Source: Zoroaster sp. YZ-2022
Lineage: Eukaryota > Echinodermata > Asteroidea > Forcipulatida > Zoroasteridae
Direction of reading: 5' to 3'
DNA: 64,000 nucleotides
Assembly (NCBI GenBank): GCA_029582265.1
Contig: CM055816.1
Coordinates: forward strand, 3,502,698 to 3,566,697
Shown: positions 53,271 to 64,000 of the stretch, in pieces
Layout: each line of letters opens with the position of its first letter
Position numbering within the stretch: position 1 is the first letter of the stretch
Translations under genes and position numbers: made by a program
Notes under the pieces: model-generated
The model's database searches: none
Told to the model about the DNA's origin: nothing
Seen by the model: only the letters and a program-made list of their open reading frames with translations

Positions 53271-54801
53271 GGGGCAATTCCATGAGGAAGTGGACATGAC
53301 CCTTAAATTTAGAATCAGAGCATATATATGAAAGGTTCTGGGGAAAATGCTTAGGATGTCATGGCTTTGAGAAAAAATTGCCAAAAATTCATTTTTATGT
53401 GATTGATGTTTCAGTGTGAAATTATTTGCTAAAAAGAACTAGAACTTGAATTAATTACTTAATGAGAAAGAAATCAATTTATCTAATCAATCTAATCAGA
53501 TTTTTAAATTGATTCAACCTAAATACCAGCTGTTATAGTCATAAGTTGTGATTCGGATTGATTTAGACCACAGAATAGAGAGACTTCTACCCCATTAACA
53601 TGTATGTAATGTAACTAACCAAAACGTCTTGGGTTTTTTTGCCCACAGAAGAAGCATTTTGTTAGAAATTTGGTTTCTTATTTTGTCCTTCTTTGTCCAA
53701 TCCTTAGTTCAAAAAAGCAATGTAGATTCCTGTGTATTGCTATATATATTGAATAAAAAGCATTCAAAATATGTAACGTAACTAACCTTGTAACGTAACT
53801 AACCAAGCGGTAACGTAACTAACCATTGTAAAATTGATGTATATGCTGCTTCATGGAAATTAATACAAATGTTGAAAAGTTAATACAAAGAGGGCACATT
53901 ACAAAACTGATTGTGCCCTGATGTAACTGTAAGAACATTCTAGATTCATGCGCTATGTGCATCATCCATGTGCAACAAATCTTGCCACTTTCTCCTCCAT
54001 TGACTTTGTGCACAAACGTCAGAAATCAGCTGAGGAATCCTCCGTTTAAGTGGTTTATGGGAATAAAAAATGAATCTTTTTTTAATTATACAAATATTCT
54101 GTATGTAATTTAAATAATTCTTAATAATTTTCTCCATAATTTTGCTATAATACGTAAAAAAACATAAATTTTCTGACCGACCACCTTTCTCCTCCATTGA
54201 CTTTGTGCACAAACGTGTGCATTTGTTTACAATACAAACCATGCCACTTACAGTATTTTATATATTGTTTTTTGCACCTGGAATCTAGTTCCTGATCTTA
54301 CTCTCAACATTTTGAAAGCATTTGAGACCTATATCCCTTTTCAAGTGTGATTAAAAAGGAGCTTTGAAAATGTGTGTAGGCATGGACAAACTGTAACGTA
54401 ACTAACCGTAACGTAACTAACCATGATTTTTTGGCAGTCCTTAAAACTGATGATAATAATTGCTCCATATTTTATGTGAAAACATTTGCCAGTAACCAAT
54501 CAATGTTAGAGATATTACACTTTCTTTCAGTTGTATCCCACTTGAGGAAACTTTTTATGTAAAGACGTGAACTTTTTTTCCATGTCCTTTTTTTGTAACG
54601 TAACTAACGGAGATCAAAGTTGCTTTTACAATTCACATAACATGTCTGAATGTTTTGAATTATTATTATGTGATAACTTTAGGTACAGATGTATTAATGG
54701 TACCATAATGAAGAATTGATAGGCTTTCATCCTAATATAGGAGCCCAAAGAACTGTGCAGAGTCACTAAAAATGTAACGTAACTAACCGTGGAATTGCCC
54801 C
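53271..54801. mobile_element. TIR element with internal GTAACGTAACTAACC repeats
   Basis: The ends are GGGGCAATTCCA and TGGAATTGCCCC, flanked by TA on both sides (53269-53270, 54802-54803). The interior has seven copies of GTAACGTAACTAAC (near 53771, 53788, 53806, 54392, 54407, 54595, 54774) and a variant near 53606. A second repeated block, TCTCCTCCATTGACTTTGTG plus CACAAACGT, occurs at about 53990 and 54188. I find no coding frame. Confidence 0.75.
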
Positions 54802-54954
54802 TAGTCTGTTGAGAAAGTGTTCATATATCTAGATGGCTGATCCGTATAGTAACGTTAACTACTACTTTTAGTACTACATGTAGTTTACAAAATGTTCAGG
54901 TTTTACATGAACAGCTTTCATGGGCTACCCATTAAAAATAATTGTTTGTATAAA

Positions 54955-55185
54955 TTGTACAACTGCTGTTGAATACAAATTGAGATTGATAATGGCATTC
55001 TGCTGGAGAAGGGGAAGCGGATTGCCATGACGCAGGCCAGTGACAGTGCCACCAAACTGACCTGAAACCTCTTTATGGCAATATTAGAGAGGGAGGAAGT
55101 GGTTGGTCGAAGCCTAACCGGCACAATATACCGTATCATTATAGCAAACAAGGAAAAGGGTTACTTAGCAAAGATTTATCCACGG
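54955..55185 (+). pseudogene. Possible BEN-like domain fragment
   Basis: One plus-strand frame reads IDNGILLEKGKRIAMTQASD, then SATKLT, a stop (TGA), NLFMAILEREEVVGRSLTGT. The pattern of a basic segment, then F..AI...E.L..RS.TG resembles the end of BEN domains. It is short, has a stop and no neighbours; I hold this weakly. Confidence 0.25.
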
Positions 55186-55694
55186 ATGATAAAATAATAA
55201 TTCAGTAAGATAATTTTCAATATATTAGGCCTTGATACAGTAAATGATGGCGTATTCAACTCAATTGTTTTGTGTAGCTTACTACATGGGAAATAAATCT
55301 TCCAAACTCTGTATCTGAACTCGCTCAAGTCCTTTTTTGTCTTTATTCTCCCTGATTTCACTCTACTGATCCTTCCTTAAGCGGATATACAACTGATGTG
55401 AGTTGTTATGAGTGGATATGGGCGATATAGGTGCGGTTCACTGTAATAAACCACAAAACACTAATGAGTAATGAGCCACAATATAGGGATTTACATGAAC
55501 AATTAAATGCTACACGCAACAATATAGCGATCTTATGTGAATTACCTCCGATGTTATGACCAAATATCCGCTAAATTTAAACAATTAAACACTTCAAAAA
55601 TGCCCCAAATTTAACTAAATGTCTTTTTCAAAGTCTACATTTAGTGATTTGTAACAATTAAAACAGAATCATTCCGATTGTGTGGAGTCTGGGG

Positions 55695-57164
55695 TAGGCT
55701 TGGGCGATATCGATTTTTTTCATCCACGATATATCGTCAAACATATATCGCGATATTCGATAACATCGCGATTATTTTTGTTTTCACGCATGAGTGCTTT
55801 AGAGCCGGTAATGACAGGGATGTACCCGTCTACAAGTGTCACAATAAATTGCCAGTGCTTACCTGAGAGACACGTGCAATTGCGCCGTTCAAGAGTGCAA
55901 CATATGGGGCGGGTTTACGCTACCCTAACCAGAAACAAAACGGCACAGCTACGCGAAAATGCGAACGTAACCAGACAATTGTTTTCAGTTTGTGACATGT
56001 TCAGTCATCAACGTTTCTCAAAATAGAACTTACTCGCGAGTGCTAGTAACTTGAAAGATATACTGGTATACGAACAATCACTTAATCATGTTTTAACACT
56101 TTTTACAATCAGCCATCTTGAAACTAAGCGTAACCGATCACAAAGTTCGGTTTATGTACGTTTGGTCAGAACCATGATATCGATGTCATCGCAGCATGCA
56201 CAACCGAACTTGCGAAAACGCTTAACCAATGACCAAAGCCCAAACACGTTTCTGGTTACGGTCGCAAAAACGCACCCATCGCTATTGGCAAATCGTTTGC
56301 ATAATAATTATGTGGGACGGTTACTGCGTCGTGCGTCCCAATCAAATCATCAGCCCGAGTTCACGTGACTGGGTCATAGTATAAACACGTGACTAGGTTT
56401 ATTCCTGCATATAGTACCGTGGAGAATAACACCATATGATTCATAAAATGTGGATTGTAGTCACACTATTTTAAATAAACGTCACATGGTTTATCAAGAG
56501 TACGTGTATGTGTTTTGTCACACAAGACAAGAGTCCCAGTATGGTACAACATAATAGTGTCCTAATCCCAACTTTGATCGAGCCGCTGCCGATCCATGCT
56601 TTGATTTAATTCATGACTATGTGTTTTTAAGGCAACGCCCATATTCTGCATATATTTAAATATGTATGATATAATATTCTCGCCCGTGGTGCGCCAGCCA
56701 GAGTCACAGACTACCACGGATAGACAGTGAGACGTAAACATTGTCTCCACATTGTTGGATCAAATACCCCACTCAATCCCAACACTTAAATCAGTCTTAA
56801 TAGAATTCTTTGAGTGGCGGTGGATTATTAAACAACACCCTGTCAGGCGGCTCCTTTGTGATCTTGACAGTCGGTTTACTACAGAAGTAGTTCGATTTTG
56901 TTTCTCACGAAAGCTGAAAAGACTTCCTAAGTTTTTTCCCAGGGAATTTCTGGCCCAAATGACAATCGAGGATTTTGTTTAATCGCGATATATTTTTTTC
57001 TTCACGATAATTTGTTTTCATCGCGATATATTTTTTTCATCGCGATATTTCTTTTTCATCGCGATCTGCCGATATCTCGATGATTTAAAAAGTTCTCGAT
57101 ATCATAATCGCGTAAAAAAAAAATATCGCGATATTCGATATTATCGTGTCATCGCCCAAGCTTA
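55695..57164. mobile_element. hAT-like non-autonomous TIR element, copy 2, with 8-bp target duplication
   Basis: TAGGCTTGGGCGATATCG at the left and CGCCCAAGCTTA at the right are inverted. The element is bounded by a perfect GTCTGGGG at 55687-55694 and 57165-57172. Eight-base duplications are a hAT trait. It is 1,470 bp, longer than copy 1, and has no recognisable transposase. Subterminal TATCGCGATA palindromes recur at both ends. Confidence 0.87.
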
Positions 57165-57172
57165 GTCTGGGG

Positions 57173-57747
57173 TAGATAAAATATCAATTTCTGGAATTAC
57201 GTCGTTCATTATTTCACAACTGTGAATACAAGCCGTGGCGTGACCTGTGACCTACGCGCAAGCCCATCCAAGTAAACAAAGGGGGCGTCCTACATAAATC
57301 ACCATGAATGAAATCAGCCGTAACTGGTAAGTGGAATTTCTTTTCGTTTTTTGAACGACATGTAATTATATGCTTCGGCGGCTTTTCGCAGCGCCACTCA
57401 ACACGTTACGCAATAAGGAATGTCCATTCATTTCTACTTAAATAGAGCTGCTTTAGTTCTTTGCATTCACTCTCGGTCAAGCGACACACCTTGCTACACG
57501 AGTTACGCCCACCCTCCCATTCCCTATAATCACTCAATCTTTTACATCAACGTGTATACGGTATCGGTTTCAGGGGGAGTGCACCTTCGCCGAGAGCCCG
57601 GGCTGCACCCACGTTTCCTCCACAGGTTTTTTTTCGTGGCCACCGAGTAGCAGCACTAAACGTGCTGCACTGGCACTCAGCGCGGAACCGATACCAGTCT
57701 GAATCATATCTCGTCATATAACGCGTATTCTCCTAGCAGGTCGTAGC
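57173..57747 (+). other. Leader region of the tyrosine-recombinase ORF
   Basis: Sequence here is richer in G and C than its surroundings. It contains TGACCTGTGACCT at about 57240, an ATG with a donor-like GTAAGT at 57304-57335, and the acceptor-like GTTTCAG at about 57572. These could be 5' exons of the following ORF, but the frames I tried did not join cleanly. Confidence 0.35.
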
Positions 57748-58842
57748 ATGATTCTAATTCCTTACCCGATAGACCGGTGTACTTTAACACCGTACAGACG
57801 CATTTGTTCGTCTGACACACCGTACTGTTGGTCTCTATTTTACTTGCCTCCAACAGATATATGGAACAACCGTGCATCCTCCCTCAGCGACCCATCCCTT
57901 CGCGTACTAGCGGGCACCACGTTGCCGTCTCTCTTGATGTCGGCCAAGGCTGAATCTACCACGACCAAATACAAGGCTTCTTGGACCAAGTGGGAGAACT
58001 GGGCCTCATCAAAATCGGACATCACAACGTTCCCGGTCAGCCCGTTCCACTTCGCATTGTACATATCCCATCTGTCGACCACCGGATCCAAGTCCTCCGC
58101 TGAGCTTGCCGCAGCATCAATCAAGTGGGCGCACAGTTTGGCCGGTCTGCCTTCACCAACAGACAGCAGTATGGCTAAGATGGCTCTGCAGGGTTTCAAA
58201 AGGCTAAATTCCACACCAACCGTACGGAAAGACCCCATCACACCGGATATTCTGGCAAAGCTACATACCAAACACGGACACAGCTCTGCGACACTGGCAG
58301 ATCTCCGTATTCTGTTCGTATGTTTTATCTCATACGCGGGATTTCTTCGTTTCGACGACATAAAAAACATCAATAGAAATGACTGTAAAATAACGCCAGA
58401 CCGTCTAACCATACATCTTCGAAAATCCAAAACTGATCAATTCAGGCAAGGAACGGAAGTCGTTATTGCCAGAACGTTTAAGCCAACTTGCCCAGTGTTA
58501 GTGGCCGAACGTTACCTCACAACATTAGGCGATCCCGACGATTCACCCTTACCTGTTCTCCGCCGGCTTGTCGCCTCCAAGAAAGGCCTTAGACCATCCA
58601 CCTATTCACTTAGCTATACACGCACGCGTGAAATAGTTCTGGACGCTCTCCGAACCATCGTCCCCAACGTTGCCACTTACGGCCTTCATAGTTTGAGATC
58701 AGGCGGGGCATCTGCTGCCTTCAACGCCAATGTTCCCCCATTCCTTATTTCCAAACAGGGCAGATGGAAAACGGAGAGCGCCAGGAACGTATATTTCCAG
58801 TTAGAGACGAAGAGTCCACTTTATTCGCCACAAAAAATTTAG
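57748..58842 (+). CDS. Tyrosine recombinase (DIRS/Ngaro or Crypton-type)
   Basis: An uninterrupted 364-codon frame. Residues 60-180 look like the N-terminal SAM-like core-binding domain (STTTKYKASWTKWENWASSK, FALYISHLS). The catalytic set of tyrosine recombinases is complete: R201 in GFLRFDDI, K228 in RKSKTDQFRQG, H314 and R317 in LHSLRSGGASAA, W340 in QGRWKTESA and Y349. It should cut and rejoin DNA through a 3'-phosphotyrosine. HSLRSGGA and GRWKSE-like motifs are usual for DIRS/Ngaro retroelements and relatives. No reverse transcriptase is beside it, so it may be a Crypton, a remnant of a DIRS element or a captured host gene. The first about 38 residues are doubtful; an acceptor-like CCAACAG at 57853-57859 precedes IWNNRASS. 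Confidence 0.82.
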   Translation: MILIPYPIDRCTLTPYRRICSSDTPYCWSLFYLPPTDIWNNRASSLSDPSLRVLAGTTLPSLLMSAKAESTTTKYKASWTKWENWASSKSDITTFPVSPFHFALYISHLSTTGSKSSAELAAASIKWAHSLAGLPSPTDSSMAKMALQGFKRLNSTPTVRKDPITPDILAKLHTKHGHSSATLADLRILFVCFISYAGFLRFDDIKNINRNDCKITPDRLTIHLRKSKTDQFRQGTEVVIARTFKPTCPVLVAERYLTTLGDPDDSPLPVLRRLVASKKGLRPSTYSLSYTRTREIVLDALRTIVPNVATYGLHSLRSGGASAAFNANVPPFLISKQGRWKTESARNVYFQLETKSPLYSPQKI

Positions 58843-60344
58843 GCATTTAAACTTTACACGCTTTGGGCTCAGATTCTAATCTCCTGTGATAATTTTCAAC
58901 AGATTATTCCGACTCCAGAAATGGATTCATAACGATTGAAACTTTCGAGTTTAAAAATCGTATAGTAATTACAAGTAGTAAGAGTGTTGAACAGAGTTCA
59001 AATTATTTGTTACTAGAACCTAATAAAATTCCACAGAAAATACCTGTTTATTTAAACTAAGGCCAACATTAATGGCCGCATTGTTTCAAATAATTTTAAA
59101 GTTAATTCGAGATACAATATCACGATATAAGATTATTAAACAGCAGGGTCCGCTTACGACCAACCCCAACGTGCACCATCGAAAACATTGTCAGTTTCAT
59201 TCTTCTTTTTTCACTACCGACTCGTACCGAACATGAGGTAAAAAAAATAGAAAAGAAATGTATTTTCTGACGGAAGAATGTAGGAAGAAAGTAGACGTTA
59301 CATTTTGTGTAGTCCTTTACTAAATAATGTTGTTTTTCTTTTTTCAGATTTCTCCCTCAAGACGTTTCCCGGTGTTTCAACATCCATTGTTTTCCGCTCC
59401 TTGGCGAAGAAAGTGAAGGAGCTAAATACAGTGCTTGTGTGTGGTGTAACCCTTAATACCGTTAAATATACATATTCTATGTAAATCCTCATTTCCTATT
59501 CATTGCACTTTTCATTAATGAAAAGAAATTAATTACTTAAAGATTTAAGTCTTAATTGATTCAGGCATATAGATGAATTTTTTTTTTAAATGCACAACAT
59601 GACAGATTACAATTGCTTGTCAAATGCCATATAATGACACACATGGATTGTTTAACAATATCCACAACAGCTATTTTTAAGTAATGTATTAGCTGGCTGC
59701 ATACAAAGAATACAAAAGTGTGCCTAATTAAAAAAAAAAATTATAAATACATAATTAAATAAAAATGGAGAAATCACTACACAGAATATATGCAAGGTAT
59801 TAGCCAGCAATGCATCTGGGCATTTTTCAACGACATATTTGATTTTTGGACACCCTATAAAAATGTAGAACGCCTTCGAACACGCCCTGTTTAATTTGAT
59901 AAGTAAATTTATCCCGAAAATGTAAAAAATCACAATACTAGACTACTGGCTGCTTCTTTATTATGATAAAATGCATCACTTTTACTTTCATCAATGAATG
60001 GTTCAAGTTCGTATTTCTCATTTATAGGCCGTCCACATTCATTGTTTACGGACAAAGGGATCTTGTGTCAGACACAAAAAATGTTCATACCTATCGCTCA
60101 GTTGTGCCGCCTTGCCGTAATTGCGCAATAATCGCTCCAATGACATTGTCTTTGTTACGTCCTCTGTGGCTCCATCAATGTCTATCAGAACTATCGATTT
60201 TCATCGAACAACATCTTCCTTATTTGGGCAATTTTGTAAAAGAAAATACCATGAATAAACGTTGTTTATATTTAATTTTAAGTTCGGTGTAATTTTTATA
60301 AATTACAAATATAGCGCTTCATACACTTTTCAAATGTTTCCCAA
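58843..60344. other. AT-rich stretch without recognisable genes
   Basis: Between the recombinase ORF and the gypsy fragment I see no domain. An acceptor-like TTTTTTCAG at about 59348 opens a short frame ending at 59484 (VFRSLAKKVKELNTVLVCGV) that I cannot identify. Confidence 0.35.
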
Positions 60345-60370
60345 TATTTAAACTAATTAAGGAGAGATTT

Positions 60371-62243
60371 TTGGCAGAGGAGGATGAGACCAATCTGCTC
60401 GACTATGTGTTGAACTTCAAAGAGAGGTTATCCAAGGCGTGTTCTGTGGAACAAGAACATCTCAAGGTGTCTCAACGGGTCATGAAGACAAGAGCAGACA
60501 AGATATCTGAGGTCCGCATCTTTAAACCCGGCGAGAAAGTACTAGTGCTGTTGCCTCTGCCTGGCGAGCCCCTTAAAGCGAAGTTTAGTGGGCCCTACTG
60601 TATCCAAAAGAAACTCAATGATGTTAGTTACGTAATCAGTACCCCAGACCGAAGAAAGAGCCAAAGAGTTTGTCATGTTAACATGCTCAAGAAGTATTAT
60701 AAGCGTGATAATTTTGGTCAACCAGTGGGGGTAGCTGTTATTGAGTTAAAACCCGACGATGACAATTCATGTAATGAAGACCTTGAGACAAAAACGTCTG
60801 AACTTGAGTTTTTCGCTGTTCAGCTTTCAAATTCTGAAATTCTGGCTAACTTGGATGAAATCCTTGGCCATTTGCACAATGACCAACGGACAGATTTATC
60901 AAACCTACTCCAAAAGTACGAGCAAATTTGTTCTGATAAACCGGGTCGTACGTCGGTGGCAGTTCATGATGTTGATGTAGGAAATTCAAGGCCAATAAAA
61001 CAGGCACCCTACCGACTTAATCCTAACAAATTACCGAAGGTTCGGGAAGAGGTTAAGTTCATGATAGAGCATGACATTATAGAACCTAGTCAGAGTTCTT
61101 GGAGTTCTCCCATTGTCATGGTACCAAAGCCTGACGGTACTCTTAGATTTTGTATAGATTATCGAAAAGTCAATGCAGAAACTAAGACTGATTCATATCC
61201 TATCCCTTGGTTAGAAGACTGCATTGATCGGGTGGGAAATTCTGCATTTGTCAGTAAAGTAGACTTGTTAAAGGGATATTGGCAAGTGCCCTTGACTGAC
61301 CGAGCCAAAGAAATTTCGGCGTTTGTGACACCCGATGGTCTGTACCAATGTAAAACGATGCCCTTTGGGATGAAAATGCCCACTACGTTTCAGAGAATGA
61401 TGAGTCAAGTCATTGCTGGGCTAGAAAATTGTGTTGTCTATATTGATGACATTTTGGTATACAGCGATAGCTGGGAAGACCATCTGAAACACTTGAGTGC
61501 CCTGTTTGATAAGCTTTCAAAAGCAAACCTGGTGGTAAATCTCAAAAAGAGTTAGTTTGCCAAAGCAACAGTGACCTACTTACATGTAGGTCATGTGGTC
61601 GGTCAGGGTCACGCGCTACCACGAGTAGCAAAGATTCAAGCCATTCAAGATTTTCCCGTACCCACAGGAAAGAGAGAATTGATGAGATTTCTGGGTATGA
61701 GTGGATTTTACAGAAAGTTTGTTCCAAACTTCAGCACTATTGCGACTCCATTGACTTTTACAGAAAAATGAGAAGTTTGTTTGGTCTGACTCATGCCAAA
61801 ATGCATTTGAGAAATTGAAAGCCATTCTAACGAACGAACCGGTTCTGGCTGCGCCAAAGTTTGACAAGGCTTTTAAAATAGCCATTGACGCCAGTGATGT
61901 TGGTGTCGGAGCGGTTTTGCTCCAAGAAGATGAGTCAGGCATCGAGCGACCGATCAGTTACTTCTCAAAGAAACTGAATAAATACCAGGCAAAATACTCC
62001 ACCATCGAAAAAGAGGCGTTAGGTCTGGTCCTTACCCTACAACACTTTGAAGTGTATATAACCAATGGTGCTGGAGAGACGATCATTTATACTGATCATA
62101 ATCCACTTGTGTTTTTGGAGAAATTCAAGACCAAGAACCAAAGATTATTTCGGTGGAATTTGATTTTGCAACCCTATCCACTCAAGATTGTTCATATTGC
62201 CGGAAAGAGCAATGTTATTGGTGATGCTCTGTCCAGAGTTTAG
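60371..62243 (+). pseudogene. Gypsy Pol: integrase C-terminus, reverse transcriptase and RNase H, disrupted
   Basis: Residues 45-110 of the first frame are the integrase GPY/F module: FKPGEKVLVLLPLPGEPLKA, KFSGPY, then CHVNMLKKYY. The reverse transcriptase follows in the same frame: SSPIVMVPKPDGTLRFCIDY, LLKGYWQVPLT, MPFGMK and the active site YIDDIL. A TAG at 61553-61555 interrupts the frame just after NLKKS; it resumes as TVTYLHVGHVV and RFLGMSGFYRKFVPNFS. A frameshift near 61768 leads to RNase H (AIDASDVGVGAVLLQED, TDHNPL, GDALSRV), ending at 62243. There is no ATG for the first frame, which is open upstream to the truncation. Confidence 0.88.
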
Positions 62244-62442
62244 AAGATTGTACTTAATCACTTAATATTTATTTATCTGGTAAACCAGTGGGCCTAAGAG
62301 TTTTAATAAGACTTATTTTGTTATTACTGTAAGAAGACTTAGCCAAGCATAACTGTTTAAACTTTGTTATAAGTTTATGTTAAAATTTCTTTTTGAAACG
62401 AAAATTTCCTTCTGTAAATTTTCTTTATTTTATGGGGGGAGA

Positions 62443-63395
62443 TGTTACATATACACACAAACTGTATGTGGAGATAATCCGTGCGTGACCGCGTGTTGAA
62501 CCCAAAGTCGGCGGCATTATGTTTACGGGTTATAAATAGAACGTTCTGGAAGTTTATTTTTGGACAATGATGTAATTTAACAGAAATTTCTAGAAGTGAA
62601 GTGAAGAAGAAACCTTTAGTATTTTCTAGAAGGGATTAAAAACTATAAATACGGGCTGGTAGAGGATTTTAAGCAGGACTTGAGCAAACCAAGACTTCGG
62701 TAAACAGGAGTTGATGAGACTTCAGTGTACACCCACTAGGACCTGTGATGTCGCTTACGACTCGTCTGTGGAGTGATTTGAGAAAGTTCGTATTGACCGA
62801 GTGAAGTGTCTGAGAGCTGAATTTAATTCCGGAAGAGACATTTTGTGAACTAAATCTATAGTTCAGTATTTTTGGGATCTCTTCTTTCCAAAATTTTTGT
62901 CATGGTAGTCGACTTGTGTCCCCGTGGTTTCGTCTATTTCCGGCCGTTTGTTGGAGGTGAATTCGCCCCACGTTCAGCTGTATTTACACCGTGTCAGAGA
63001 ACTGCGTTTTCGCTGGAGCCTACTCAGTCCTCGGCCCGTAAGATCTTCTTATTTAGTATAAGATCTTCTTCTTATTTAGTATAAGATCTTCTTATTTAGT
63101 ATAAGATCTTCTTCTTATTTAGTATAAGATCTTCGTCTTATTTAGTATAAGATCATCTTCTTATTATTTTAGTATAAAATCTTTTCTTAATGTACACTTG
63201 TTTACCCTAATCATTGTACGCTTGTTAAACCCCATCGATATTTGTAGCGGTTGATATTTCATTATTAAATCACTTTGTTTCTTTGTTCTTTATATCAGTG
63301 TGACCTTGTTTGATTTCTTTGGTGTATCTGAGAAAATTCAGGCTTTTTGAGTAATTTGCATTCACCTATAGTTTGAAGATTTTCGGATCGTAACA
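62443..63395 (+). repeat. 3' LTR of the gypsy element
   Basis: 953 bp, starting TGTTACATATACAC and ending GTAACA, with matching inverted TGTTAC/GTAACA termini, directly after the purine tract. A TATA-like CTATAAATACGGG lies at 62643-62655. The sequence 63037-63186 within it is a tandem repeat. Confidence 0.85.
63037..63186. repeat. Short tandem repeat in the LTR (about 22-27 bp x 6)
   Basis: Units of TAAGATCTTCTTCTTATTTA plus GTA, with length variants, inside the transcribed part of the LTR. Confidence 0.9.
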
Positions 63396-64000
63396 ATCCG
63401 TATATGCAATGTACATTCTCTGCAATTATCCATTAAAAAAGGAATAGTACATGTAAAGAGTTATGCCGACATCATCTCAATACGTTCATATTGAACCCAG
63501 CACGTATAATTTAGGCAAGTTGTATGGTTGTGCTTCCTATGGGTATGCTTGTGTGTCAAAAAAGGTTGCTCACAAATGAACTGCAAGTTATGGTTACTGT
63601 CAGATTGTTTAGTTATATGAATGCTGATACTGTGTAATCGATTAGAGTGCAACCATAGCACAATACAAGATTTTCACAGGTCTTGATTTTCAAGACCTAC
63701 AAATTTGGAAACACCATTGGTCCGAAAGCAAGACCAGACCAAGACCATAAGGAGAGAAGACCAAGGCTGAGACCAACAAAAGTGGTATTGAGACCTGTAA
63801 TACTGTTCAACATTTACATTATACGTTACATCAGCAAGCATTCTGTAAATAAGTATCGTTAATAATGGTAAGTTACAACTTCATTCATTTGTTAATAATT
63901 CATCTAGACTCTTCTAGCTTTTAGATAATTTCAACATAGCATCAACATATCTGATATCAAAATTTTGCTTCTAATAACCAATAAAATAACTAGTGCCATA
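63396..64000. other. Right edge, no gene recognised
   Basis: The only pattern is an imperfect GACC-rich segment at 63680-63800 (AAGACCAGACCAAGACCAT, GAAGACCAAGGCTGAGACC). No exon of the main gene was found here. Confidence 0.4.

Larger units (their letters stand above)
60345..63395 (+). mobile_element. 5'-truncated Ty3/gypsy element with IN-RT-RNase H order (Gmr1-like)
   Basis: The copy starts inside the integrase C-terminus, passes through RT and RNase H, and meets a purine tract (GGGGGGAGA at about 62434-62442) and a 3' LTR with no integrase after RNase H. This order, unusual for Ty3/gypsy, defines the Gmr1-like group described from deuterostomes. Confidence 0.82.

Noticed and set aside
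57840..58430. 196-codon minus-strand frame
   Set aside because: Shadow of the tyrosine recombinase frame, which has all catalytic motifs.

Overview
The window is eukaryotic, AT-rich genomic DNA: spliced genes with GT-AG introns, many degraded transposons, and minisatellites inside introns. The transposon set (Ty3/gypsy with integrase ahead of reverse transcriptase, CR1/L2-like LINEs with a PHD finger and a 2A-like motif, Penelope-like, mariner, hAT-like and Harbinger-like elements, tRNA-derived SINEs) and the main gene (NIDO-AMOP-VWD core with VWD/C8/TIL, HYR, EGF and SEA domains) suggest a marine invertebrate, most likely a non-vertebrate deuterostome such as a hemichordate or echinoderm. 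The species assignment is inference.

Main gene, minus strand, 3965-52876. I could chain 49 exons (7,326 nt, about 2,442 codons). Every junction is GT-AG, every phase matches, and no stop interrupts the frame. Domain order from the N-terminal side (right) is: EGF; VWD-C8-TIL-VWC/EGF; ten near-identical 31-residue EGF-like modules, each its own 93-bp exon; one diverged copy of that exon; HYR; NIDO; AMOP; a MUC4-type VWD; a cadherin-like segment; about 15 EGF domains, mostly calcium-binding; SEA. Both ends lie outside the window, so I see neither the signal peptide nor the membrane anchor. The product should be a very large secreted or membrane-tethered mucin-like adhesive protein.

Region by region. 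1-3713: a Ty3/gypsy element on the minus strand (gag at 1-820, PBS-like site near 2970, LTR-like region to about 3713), interrupted by a 5'-truncated LINE on the plus strand (about 1038-2874). 3965-34470: exons 49 to 20, with introns carrying LINE, SINE, mariner, hAT-like and Harbinger-like insertions and most of the tandem arrays. 34.7-36.6 kb: broken mariner and Penelope-like copies. 36.8-45 kb: a large intron holding a THAP-domain ORF on the plus strand and a plus-strand LINE inserted into an eleventh, decayed EGF-exon unit. 45-48.4 kb: the EGF-exon array. 48.8-52.9 kb: the VWD/C8/TIL exons. 53.3-57.2 kb: two TIR elements. 57.7-58.8 kb: an intact tyrosine-recombinase ORF. 60.3-63.4 kb: a 5'-truncated gypsy element with IN-RT-RNase H order and its 3' LTR.

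The strongest signals for follow-up are the EGF-exon array, the exon at 16743-17003 whose acceptor side (and, more weakly, donor side) has been tandemly amplified, a nested pair of TIR transposons carrying a Myb/SANT-like ORF, and a TIR element with dispersed copies of a GTAACGTAACTAACC motif. All boundaries were read by eye.
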